A stretch of DNA of 64,000 bases from Mesorhizobium ciceri biovar biserrulae WSM1271 (GTDB lineage: Bacteria; Pseudomonadota; Alphaproteobacteria; Rhizobiales; Rhizobiaceae): NCBI RefSeq assembly GCF_000185905.1, contig NC_014923.1:806001-870000 (forward strand), written 5' to 3'. Position 1 is the first letter of the stretch. Every line of letters begins with the position of its first letter. The translations under genes and the position numbers were made by a program. Shown here piece by piece: positions 9,243 through 17,668 of the stretch. The notes below the pieces were generated by a model. That model was not told the DNA's origin and searched no databases. It saw only the letters and a program-made list of their open reading frames with translations.

Positions 9243-10340
9243 ATGACCAAGGCAGTCGATCCCGCTTCGCAGTCGCCCGCGCTTCAGTCGCCAGTATTCC
9301 AGGCGCTCGACATGCGTTCCCGCGACATCTTCCGGCGCATCGTCGATTCCTATCTCAGGGACGGTGAACCGGTGGGATCGCGCAGCCTGTCGCGTATCCT
9401 GCCGTCCTCGCTGTCGCCGGCGACCATCCGCAACGTGATGAGCGACCTCGAGCATCTCGGCCTGATCTACGCGCCGCACATTTCGGCCGGCCGGCTGCCG
9501 ACACAGGCCGGCCTGCGTTTCTTCGTCGATGCCTTCATGGAGCTTGGCGACCTTTCCGACGAGGAGCGCCGCGCCATCGAGGCACAGGTGCGGGCGTCCG
9601 GCTCCGGTGCGACGCTGGAGCACATGCTGACCGAGGCCAGCCAGATGCTGTCGGGCATGTCGCGCGGCGCCGGCCTGGTGCTGGCCGCCAAGAACGAGGT
9701 GGCGCTGAAGCACATCGAATTCATCCAGCTTGAGCCGACGAAGGCGCTGGCGGTGCTGGTGTCGCAGAATGGCGACGTCGAAAACCGCGTCGTCGACCTG
9801 CCCGCCGGGATCACCGTCTCGCAACTGCACGAGGCCTCGAATTTCCTCAACGCCCATATACGCGGCCGCACGCTGGCCGAGGCGCGGATCGAGATCGCTC
9901 GCATTAAGGAAGAAACCAGGGCCGCGCTCGACACGCTGTCGCAGGACCTGGTGGAGAAGGGGCTGGCGGTGTGGGCCGGCGCCGACAGCGGCCTGCCGGC
10001 ACGGCTCATCGTGCGCGGGCGTGCCAATCTGCTTGAAAACGTTACCGCCCAGGCCGACATCGAGCTGCTGCGCCATCTGTTCGAGGACATGGAGACGCAG
10101 GACGGGCTTATCCAGCTGCTTGACCTCGCCGAGCAGGGCTCGGGTGTGCGCATCTTCATCGGCTCGGAAAACAAGCTGTTTTCGCTGTCGGGCTCGTCGC
10201 TGGTCGTCGCCCCCTATCGCGACAAGGATGCCCGCGTCGTCGGCGCGCTCGGCGTCATCGGCCCGACCCGGCTGAATTACGCGCGCATCGTCCCAATGGT
10301 CGACTATACGGCGCAGCTGATTTCACGCATGCTGCGCTGA
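9243..10340 (+). CDS. hrcA: Heat-inducible transcription repressor HrcA
   Basis: Repressor of CIRCE-controlled chaperone operons such as groESL. The 365 residues begin with an extension and then a winged-helix domain containing [24 protein letters not shown] and [20 protein letters not shown]. The GAF-like body contains [26 protein letters not shown] and the C-terminus contains [24 protein letters not shown]. Start ATG at 9243, preceded by GGAGG at about 12 bases. The usual neighbour grpE is absent here; a 65-codon gene follows after 24 bp. Confidence 0.95.
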   Translation: MTKAVDPASQSPALQSPVFQALDMRSRDIFRRIVDSYLRDGEPVGSRSLSRILPSSLSPATIRNVMSDLEHLGLIYAPHISAGRLPTQAGLRFFVDAFMELGDLSDEERRAIEAQVRASGSGATLEHMLTEASQMLSGMSRGAGLVLAAKNEVALKHIEFIQLEPTKALAVLVSQNGDVENRVVDLPAGITVSQLHEASNFLNAHIRGRTLAEARIEIARIKEETRAALDTLSQDLVEKGLAVWAGADSGLPARLIVRGRANLLENVTAQADIELLRHLFEDMETQDGLIQLLDLAEQGSGVRIFIGSENKLFSLSGSSLVVAPYRDKDARVVGALGVIGPTRLNYARIVPMVDYTAQLISRMLR

Positions 10341-10364
10341 GCTGATCCAACCGAGGAGACGACG

Positions 10365-10562
10365 ATGGCGCTCGAAGAATTCAAGGCCCGGATCAGCCTG
10401 CTGCTGGAGGAGATGGTCAACCAGCCGGAAGACCAGCACGAGATCCAGGAGCAGCTGCGCGAAAAGCTACGGGAAATGCGCGCCATGGGCCTGCCGCTGC
10501 CGGCTGACCTCGTCGAGTTGGAAAAACGCCTCGACGACGATTTCTACGCCGCCGGGACCTGA
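10365..10562 (+). CDS. Small acidic helical protein (65 aa), function unknown
   Basis: A 65-residue protein starting MALEEFKARISLLLEEMVNQ with a highly charged, probably helical body (EIQEQLREKLREMRAMGLPLPADLVELEKRLD). A good ribosome-binding site (GAGGAGA) lies eight bases before the ATG. It is 24 bp behind hrcA and in the same direction, so probably co-transcribed. I know of conserved small proteins like this beside hrcA in rhizobia but no function. It is far too short to be GrpE and lacks its C-terminal beta domain. Confidence 0.7.
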   Translation: MALEEFKARISLLLEEMVNQPEDQHEIQEQLREKLREMRAMGLPLPADLVELEKRLDDDFYAAGT

Positions 10563-10660
10563 ACCGGAAAACCGCAAGCTTCCTTCACCTCATCGTGTGC
10601 CGTGGAACGATCGACGAAACCGGTCGTTCCTGTTTTCACGCCCGAACACTGGAGGACCGA

Positions 10661-12013
10661 ATGATGCGTTTTGCCGGCCCCGCACTTTCCGCCGCACTGT
10701 TTCTCTCGACCGCTTCATTCGCCCAGCAGGCGGACGAACCGGTGCTGAAAGGCGCGGCTGCCTTCGGCGACTGGCGAGCGGACAAGCCGGGCACCCGCCG
10801 GCTGATCAGACCGGATGATCTGCCCAAGCCCAATGCCACCCGGTCGACCTCGAACAGCGCCGGCATCGCGGACATGCCGGCAGACGCGAAGCTGCAACTG
10901 CCGCCGGGTTTCTCGGCCGAGCTGGTTGCATCGGGCATCGACAATCCACGCGTCGTACGCGTCGCACCGAATGGCGACCTGTTCGTCGCCGACAGCAAAG
11001 CCAACCAGGTCCGCATCTATCGCCTCGCCGAAGGCCGTGCGAAGCCGGCGCAGGACCGCATCTTTGCCGGCAATCTCAACCGGCCCTATGGCATTGCCTT
11101 CTATCCGCCGGGCGCTGACCCGCAATGGGTCTATGTCGCCAACAGCGACAGCATCGTGCGCTTTGCCTACCGCAATGGCGACCTGAAGGCCTCCGGCGAC
11201 CCGGAAACCATCGTCGGCAACATCCCCGCCAGTCATCACTGGACCCGCGATATCGCCTTCTCGCCGGACGGCAAGACGCTTTACCTTTCGGTCGGCTCGG
11301 GATCGAATGTCGCCGAGGACATGGGCCGGGAGCCGAGAGGCGGACTCGATGCCTGGGCGAAATCGCAGCCGCTGGGTGCAGCCTGGGGTTCTGAAGACGG
11401 CCGCGCCGACGTGCTGGCCTTCGATCCCGATGGCAAGAACGGCCGCATCTTTGCCGCCGGCTTGCGCAACTGCTCGGGTATGACTGTGCAGCCGGCGACC
11501 GGCGCGCTGTGGTGCGTCGTCAACGAACGCGATGCGCTTGGCGACAATGTGCCGCCCGAATACGCGACCGTGGTCAAGGAGGGTGCTTTCTATGGCTGGC
11601 CCTGGTACTATATCGGCAACAATGAGGATCCGCGCCACAAGGGTGAGCGCCCCGATCTTGCCGGCAAAACGACCGTTCCCGATGTGCTGATGCAGGCGCA
11701 TTCGGCGCCGCTCACCATCGCCTTCTACGAGGGGAAGAGCTTTCCAGCCGAATATAAAGGCGATGCTTTCGTCGCTCTGCACGGGTCATGGAACCGCGGC
11801 AACAGGACCGGCTACAAGGTGGTGCGGTTGCTGTTCAAGGACGGCAAGCCGACCGGCGCGTATGAGGATTTCATCACCGGCTTCGTCGTTTCCAACGGTG
11901 AGGTCTGGGGCCGGCCGGTCGGCGTGGCGATTGCGAGCGACGGTGCGCTGATCGTCAGCGAGGACGGCAACGGCACCATCTGGCGTGTCACCCATGGCGA
12001 CGGTCCGTCCTGA
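10661..12013 (+). CDS. PQQ-dependent sugar (sorbosone/GSDH-type) dehydrogenase, secreted
   Basis: A 450-residue protein with an N-terminal signal peptide (MRFAGPALSAALFLSTASFAQQ) and a six-bladed-propeller GSDH/sorbosone dehydrogenase domain. Typical segments are LPPGFSAELVASGIDNPRVV, NGDLFVADSKANQVRIYR, NRPYGIAFY, HHWTRDIAFSPDGKTLYLSVGSGSN, and FYGWPWYYIG; FVALHGSWNR near the C-terminus is the classic end motif. The cofactor PQQ is expected from the family, not shown here. Two ATGs in tandem (10661, 10664) follow GGAGGA; the second has the better spacing. Predicted to be periplasmic. It stands alone. Confidence 0.85.
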   Translation: MMRFAGPALSAALFLSTASFAQQADEPVLKGAAAFGDWRADKPGTRRLIRPDDLPKPNATRSTSNSAGIADMPADAKLQLPPGFSAELVASGIDNPRVVRVAPNGDLFVADSKANQVRIYRLAEGRAKPAQDRIFAGNLNRPYGIAFYPPGADPQWVYVANSDSIVRFAYRNGDLKASGDPETIVGNIPASHHWTRDIAFSPDGKTLYLSVGSGSNVAEDMGREPRGGLDAWAKSQPLGAAWGSEDGRADVLAFDPDGKNGRIFAAGLRNCSGMTVQPATGALWCVVNERDALGDNVPPEYATVVKEGAFYGWPWYYIGNNEDPRHKGERPDLAGKTTVPDVLMQAHSAPLTIAFYEGKSFPAEYKGDAFVALHGSWNRGNRTGYKVVRLLFKDGKPTGAYEDFITGFVVSNGEVWGRPVGVAIASDGALIVSEDGNGTIWRVTHGDGPS

Positions 12014-12030
12014 TCTGCTCAGGTAACGCA

Positions 12031-12183
12031 GGCCCCCTCACCCGGATTGCCAACCGAATTGCGAAGAGCAATTCGGGACAATCCGACCTCTCCCCGAGGG
12101 GAGAGGAGTCAGCAGACGCTGGCGCCCGTCTCTTCTCCCCTCGGGGAGAAGGTGGCCGCGAAGCGGCCGGATGAGGGGGCTTC
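12031..12183. repeat. Long palindromic intergenic element (type D)
   Basis: The outer ends GCCCCCTCACCCGG and CCGGATGAGGGGGC are inverted with one mismatch. Inside, CTCTCCCCGAGGGGAGAG near 12089-12106 and CTTCTCCCCTCGGGGAGAAG near 12132-12151 are each strong local hairpins. The element follows the dehydrogenase gene and precedes the LysE gene, both on the plus strand; it may help termination. It is related in style to the palindrome at 63777 (ends with the CGGATGAGGGG motif). Confidence 0.8.
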
Positions 12184-12285
12184 GTAAGGCGAGCCCTCGA
12201 TATCTGGTGCAATAGAATCCGGCCCCAGGGAATTCAATCTTGGCCTGTCCCATGCAATAAAACGCTCTGATCCGAGACCAGTGCC

Positions 12286-12903
12286 ATGACCCTTACCGGA
12301 TTCCTCGCCTATAGTGCGGCCCTCGGCATCGCCGCCGCGATTCCTGGTCCCGGCATCACCGCGCTGGTCGCCCGTGCGCTCGGCTCAGGCTTCCGCTCGT
12401 CGCTGGCGATGTCGTTTGGCCTGATGGTTGGCGACATCACCTATCTGACCGCCGTGGTGCTTGGCCTCGCCTTCGTCGCACAATCCTTCGGCATGGTTTT
12501 CCTGGCCATCAAATGGCTCGGCGTCGCCTATCTCGCCTTTCTCGGCTGGCGCTTCTGGAACAGCGGCATCACGCCCGAGACCGTCGAGGCCGGAAAAGGC
12601 AAGGGCGGCTTGCTGTCGAGCTTTGCCGCCGGCCTGACCGTTACCCTCGGCAATCCGAAGACGATGATCTTCTATCTCGCGATCACGCCGACCATCGTCG
12701 ACCTGAAAACCATCACGCTGGCGGATTACGGCATCCTCGTCGCGCTGACCGTTGTCGTGCTGTTGGTGGTGCTGGTGCCGTATCTGGCGCTGGCGGCCAA
12801 GGCGCGCTGGTTTCTGAAATCGCCCCGCGCGCTCAAGGCGCTGAACCGCACGGCGGCCGGCTTCATGGTCGGTGCTGCTGCAGCGATTGCCGCTCGGCAA
12901 TAG
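12286..12903 (+). CDS. LysE/RhtB family amino-acid exporter
   Basis: A 205-residue inner-membrane protein with about six hydrophobic segments. The family motif PGPG (AAIPGPGITALVARALGSGF) is at residues 19-22, followed by GLMVGDITYLTAVVLGL and IKWLGVAYLAFLGWRFW. A second half contains LSSFAAGLTVTLGNPKTMIFYLAITP, also typical. Members export basic or neutral amino acids or their analogues; the substrate cannot be told here. Single gene; a strong hairpin lies 13 bp behind its stop. Confidence 0.9.
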   Translation: MTLTGFLAYSAALGIAAAIPGPGITALVARALGSGFRSSLAMSFGLMVGDITYLTAVVLGLAFVAQSFGMVFLAIKWLGVAYLAFLGWRFWNSGITPETVEAGKGKGGLLSSFAAGLTVTLGNPKTMIFYLAITPTIVDLKTITLADYGILVALTVVVLLVVLVPYLALAAKARWFLKSPRALKALNRTAAGFMVGAAAAIAARQ

Positions 12904-12916
12904 AGAGCTTTCCGCC

Positions 12917-12955
12917 AAAGCATTTCGCAAACGGGCCTTTGCGAGAAATGCTTTT
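12917..12955 (+). terminator. Hairpin behind the LysE gene, likely terminator
   Basis: AAAGCATTTCGCAAA at 12917-12931 pairs with TTTGCGAGAAATGCTTT at 12938-12954 (two-base bulge), with a short GC loop, and the 3' side ends in TTTT. AAAGCATTTC also starts the repeat at 46994, so this may be a repeat-derived terminator. Confidence 0.55.
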
Positions 12956-13099
12956 CCGGGACGGCACGGTTTTAGACACAGGTCCCACTCGGATATTTTC
13001 AGCCGACAGTCTATCTTGCGCGACCGAAGGCCCTATCTTGCCGGCTGCAATTCCACTGCCTGAAATCCTTACTCGCCTGAAGTTCTGGGAGCGAAACAA

Positions 13100-14080
<981 letters not shown>

Positions 14081-14209
14081 TCCGACGCTCCTTCGCGTCC
14101 AAGCTGGCCCGCTGAAAAAACGCGCGTGGCCGCCATCGGCGGCTTGAGCGCGGCACCGCTTCCGGTTCATATCGCCCCGGCCTGCTTTGCGCGGCCGGGG
14201 GAGAATTCT

Positions 14210-14836
14210 ATGTACAAGCTTTATACCCGTCCTGGCAGCGGCGGCTTCGTCGTCGAGGCAGCGCTGGCGTTGGCGAATGCACAGTTCGAGCAGATCGACG
14301 TGCCGAAGACCGACCGGCCCGACCCCGCCTTCCTCGACATCAGTCCGTTGAACCAGGTGCCGGTGCTGACCTTGCCGGACGGAAGCTCGATGACGGAATC
14401 GGCGGCGATCTGCATCCTGCTTGCCGAGCGTCATCCCGATGCCAATTTGGCGCCGGCAGCAGACGCGCCTGCCCGCGCCGATTTCCTGCGCTGGATGGCC
14501 TTCATGTCGTCGGTGCTCTATCCGGCGGTGCTGCGTTTCTACTACGCATACCGCTACACTGCCGATCCCGAAGGCACCAAGGCGGTCAAGCAGGCAGCCG
14601 TGGCCGAGATGGACCGTGGCTTTGCCGTTCTGGATGCCGCGCTCGAAGGCCGTGACTGGCTGCTCGGCGACCGGATGTCGCTGGCCGACATCTATCTGGT
14701 CATGCTGGTGGCCTGGCATCCCGACATCGACAGCGCGCGGACGGCATGGCCGAACATTGAACGCCTGTGGGCGCGGCTGCGCGACCATCCGCTGATGAAG
14801 ACGCTCAACACCTCGCACGAGATGTGGCCGGGCTGA
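14210..14836 (+). CDS. Glutathione S-transferase family protein
   Basis: 208 residues from the ATG at 14210, chosen because GGGGGAGA lies just upstream and because MYKLYTRPGSGGFVVEAALA is a standard GST N-terminus; the frame is open further upstream without such features. The thioredoxin-like domain has LNQVPVLTLPDGSSMTESAAICILLAERH (cis-Pro and the Glu-Ser glutathione contact), and the helical domain ends RLRDHPLMKTLN. Substrate unknown. It converges with the ECF sigma gene, whose end is 3 bp away. Confidence 0.88.
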   Translation: MYKLYTRPGSGGFVVEAALALANAQFEQIDVPKTDRPDPAFLDISPLNQVPVLTLPDGSSMTESAAICILLAERHPDANLAPAADAPARADFLRWMAFMSSVLYPAVLRFYYAYRYTADPEGTKAVKQAAVAEMDRGFAVLDAALEGRDWLLGDRMSLADIYLVMLVAWHPDIDSARTAWPNIERLWARLRDHPLMKTLNTSHEMWPG

Positions 14837-14839
14837 AGC

Positions 14840-16087
14840 TCAATTTCTGAGCACTGCCCGCTTTTCCTGCAGGAAGCGGCGCACCGCCGGGTCGCGCTCG
14901 AGGCCGATCGCCCGGTCATAGGCTTCGCAGGCTTGCGGTACCTGACCAAGCCTGGCCAGGAGACCGGCGCGTGCGGCCCAATAGGGCTGATAGTCATCAA
15001 GCCGTTTGTCGTCGCCCAGCACGTAGAGGGCCGCCAATCCCGCCACTGCGCCCTCGGCCTCGGCGATCGCCACCGCGCGGTTTATCGCCACCACCGGCGA
15101 TCCTGCGATCGAAAGCAACGCATCGTAGAGCTCGCGGATCGCCGCCCAGTCGGTGCGGCCGGTCAGCCGTCGTGCCGCATGCGCGGACTGCACGGCCGCC
15201 TCAAGCTGGTAGCGGCCGATGATGCCCTTGGCCGCGGCGTTGGAAAGCAGCGCCTCCGCCTCATCGATCAGGGCGCGGTCCCATAGAAGGCAATCCTGTT
15301 CCGCCAGCGGCACGAAGTCGCCGGCGGCGCTGCGCCGTGCGGCGCGGCGCGACTCAGCAAACAGTATCAGCGACAGGAGGCCCAGCGCCTCCGGCTCCTC
15401 CGGCAACAGCGAAGCCACCAGCCGGCCGAGCCAAATGCCTTCGGTCGCCAGATTGCGCCTTCGTGTCTCGGTGCCCGCCGGGTCGGACCAGCCTTCGGCG
15501 AAGGCGGCGTAGATCGCTTCCAGCACCGCATCCAGCCGTTCGCCGAGTTCGGCCTGCTCCGGCACGCGGAACGGAATACCGGTTTCACGGATTCGGGACT
15601 TGGCTCGCACCAGGCGCTGGCCCATCGTTGCCGGCGAGACCAGGAAGGCGGAAGCGATCGTCGCGGCGTCGAACCCCAGCACCGTCTGCAGGATGAGCGG
15701 CGAACGCACGCTCGATTCGATCGCCGGATGGGCGCAGGCGAACATCAGCCGCAGCCGCTCGTCGGGCAGGTCTTCGTCGGTCATGCGCGCCTCCGCTTCC
15801 TCGGCAATCAGCTTGAGATGCTCGCGGCCGGCCTCGCTGGTCAGCCGGCGCCGCACCGCATCGACGCGGCGCCGCCTTGCCACCGCCAGCAGCCAGGCTT
15901 CCGGTTTCTTGGGTACGCCGGTTCTTGGCCAGCGTTCGAGGGCGGCGGCAAAGGCATCGGCCAGCGCGTCCTCGGCTGCGGCCACGTCGCGCGTGCGGGC
16001 CGCGAGCCAGGCGACAAGCTTGCCGTAGCTTTGCCGGGCGGCGGTTTCCGCTGCCGCCCGCGCGATCTCCAGGCCACTTTCCATCAC
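14840..16087 (-). CDS. ECF RNA polymerase sigma factor of the ECF42/SigJ-like (DUF6596) type
   Basis: 415 residues. Region 2 lies at the N-terminus (YGKLVAWLAARTRDVAAAEDALADAFAAAL, then PEAWLLAVARRRRVDAVRRR) and region 4 at about residues 110-165 (LPLILQTVLGFDAATIASAFLVSPATMGQRLVRAKSRI in outline). A long C-terminal extension (DUF6596, from VPEQAELGERLDAVLEAIYAAFAEGW) ends in a TPR-like part. This matches the ECF42 group, which has no anti-sigma factor and is controlled through its C-terminal extension and a DGPF/YciI partner. The partner gene lies directly upstream with a 4-bp overlap. Confidence 0.9.
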   Translation of the reverse strand: MMESGLEIARAAAETAARQSYGKLVAWLAARTRDVAAAEDALADAFAAALERWPRTGVPKKPEAWLLAVARRRRVDAVRRRLTSEAGREHLKLIAEEAEARMTDEDLPDERLRLMFACAHPAIESSVRSPLILQTVLGFDAATIASAFLVSPATMGQRLVRAKSRIRETGIPFRVPEQAELGERLDAVLEAIYAAFAEGWSDPAGTETRRRNLATEGIWLGRLVASLLPEEPEALGLLSLILFAESRRAARRSAAGDFVPLAEQDCLLWDRALIDEAEALLSNAAAKGIIGRYQLEAAVQSAHAARRLTGRTDWAAIRELYDALLSIAGSPVVAINRAVAIAEAEGAVAGLAALYVLGDDKRLDDYQPYWAARAGLLARLGQVPQACEAYDRAIGLERDPAVRRFLQEKRAVLRN

Positions 16088-16437
16088 ATGGTCTGTTCCC
16101 AGATCGGCCGCAGCTCGACCGTGCCGGCGCTGGCCGCGGGGCAGCGCGCCGCCCAGGCGATAGCGGCATCGGCATCCTCGGCCTCGATCATGTAGAAGCC
16201 CGCAAGCTGCTCCTTGGTGTCGGCATAGGGGCCATCGAGCACGTTGGTCTTGCCATTGACCATCCGCACCGAAGTGGCGGCCTGGGTCGGCTTCAGCCGG
16301 TCGCCGGCCAGCCAGGCGCCGGATTTCTTCAACGCATCGGTATACGCGCCATAGGCAGCGCTGATCTCGTAGGTCTTATCGGTCGGCGCGGCCGCCATCG
16401 CGGCTTCATTGACGTAGATCAAAAGCATGTATCGCAT
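16084..16437 (-). CDS. YciI/DGPF-domain protein, partner of the ECF sigma factor
   Basis: 117 residues, opening MRYMLLIYVNEA and carrying the signature DGPYADTKEQLAGFYMIEAEDADAAIAWA. The ferredoxin-like YciI fold is known; the biochemical role of the DGPF subgroup is not. Such genes sit next to ECF42 sigma genes throughout bacteria, and here the stop overlaps the sigma start by 4 bp (16084-16087), which strongly implies joint expression. The sigma factor is usually thought to drive its own DGPF gene. A 257-bp gap upstream holds both this promoter and that of the TRAP transporter; no other gene is seen in it. Confidence 0.9.
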   Translation of the reverse strand: MRYMLLIYVNEAAMAAAPTDKTYEISAAYGAYTDALKKSGAWLAGDRLKPTQAATSVRMVNGKTNVLDGPYADTKEQLAGFYMIEAEDADAAIAWAARCPAASAGTVELRPIWEQTM

Positions 16438-16694
16438 GGTCTTCTCCCGTTGTTTCGAAGGCTGCTTCGTTTGCGAGCCGGACGTATGTCGCGCGGCCCT
16501 GGCCGATTTCGACAGGCATTGGAAAAATCTTTCGGCTCCGAAGACATTTCACGCAAGCGGCCATCTGTGCATCCCGCACTCAACCATTCGTCTAACGCAT
16601 GGGATTGCGGGTTGGCATTTCCATCTCGCTGTCTAAACTCGCTTCTGTTCGCGTCAGGGAGGTGATGCGGCTGCTATTTCAGGGAGGAAATCAG

Positions 16695-17654
16695 ATGTTC
16701 CATTTCAGGACGAAACTTGTTGCGGCCGGCGCCGTGGCGCTGTCGCTTGGCCTGAGCGCTGTTTCAGCCAAGGCGCAGGAATTCATCAATGTGCTCACCG
16801 GCGGCACATCTGGCGTCTATTATCCGCTCGGCGTGGCACTGTCGGAAATCTACGGCAAGGGCATCGAAGGCGCCCGCACCCAGGTGCAGGCAACAAAGGC
16901 TTCGGTCGAAAACCTCAATCTGTTGCAGCAGGGCAAGGGCGAGATCGCGTTTGCGCTGGGCGATTCCGTGAAGCTGGCCGCCGAAGGCAATGCCGAGGCC
17001 GGTTTCCCCGGCAAGCTCGATAAGTTGCGCGGCATCGCAGCCATCTATCCCAACTACATCCAGATCGTCGCCAGCCGGGAGTCCGGTATCACGACGCTGG
17101 CCGACCTCAAGGGCAAGAGCCTGTCGGTCGGCGCGCCGGCCTCCGGCACCGAGCTCAATGCCCGCGCCATCTTCGCCGCCGCCGGGTTGAAGTATGAGGA
17201 TCTCGGCCGGGTCGAGTATCTGCCCTTCGCCGAATCGGTCGAGCTGATCAAGAACCGGCAGCTCGACGCCACGCTGCAATCGGCCGGACTCGGCGTCGCC
17301 TCGATCCGCGACCTCGCCACCTCCGTGCCGATCAATGTCGTGGCGGTGCCGGCCGAGGACGTCGCCAAGATCGGCGCGCCCTATCTGTCGGTGGTCATTC
17401 CCAAGGGCACTTATGAAGGCCAAAGCGAGGATGTCGCCACCGCCGCCGTCGGCAATTTCCTCATCACCCGCGCCGATGTCTCCGACGAGACCGCCTACCA
17501 GATGACCAAGCTGATGTTCGACCATCTCGACCAACTGGCCGCGGCGCATGCCGCCGCCAAGGCGATCGACCCGGCCAAGGCGCTCGACGGCATGCCGGTG
17601 CCGCTGCACCCCGGTGCCGAGCGATACTACAAGGAGAAGGGCTTGTTGAAGTAG
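16695..17654 (+). CDS. TAXI-family TRAP transporter solute-binding protein
   Basis: 319 residues from the ATG at 16695, preceded by GGGAGGAAA. A signal peptide (MFHFRTKLVAAGAVALSLGL...AKA) is followed by the TAXI opening QEFINVLTGGTSGVYYPLGVALSEIY. Other family segments are LQQGKGEIAFALGDS, NYIQIVASRESGI, and LKGKSLSVGAPASGTELNA. It captures a ligand in the periplasm and gives it to the fused permease encoded 14 bp downstream. TAXI ligands proposed elsewhere include glutamate-like acids; the ligand here is unknown. Confidence 0.92.
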   Translation: MFHFRTKLVAAGAVALSLGLSAVSAKAQEFINVLTGGTSGVYYPLGVALSEIYGKGIEGARTQVQATKASVENLNLLQQGKGEIAFALGDSVKLAAEGNAEAGFPGKLDKLRGIAAIYPNYIQIVASRESGITTLADLKGKSLSVGAPASGTELNARAIFAAAGLKYEDLGRVEYLPFAESVELIKNRQLDATLQSAGLGVASIRDLATSVPINVVAVPAEDVAKIGAPYLSVVIPKGTYEGQSEDVATAAVGNFLITRADVSDETAYQMTKLMFDHLDQLAAAHAAAKAIDPAKALDGMPVPLHPGAERYYKEKGLLK

Positions 17655-17668
17655 GGCGGGTCCGTCGG

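Noticed and set aside
12904..13099. Riboswitch upstream of cysK
   Set aside because: Only the LysE terminator hairpin and ordinary sequence are seen; no known aptamer signature (SAM, cobalamin or other) was recognised.
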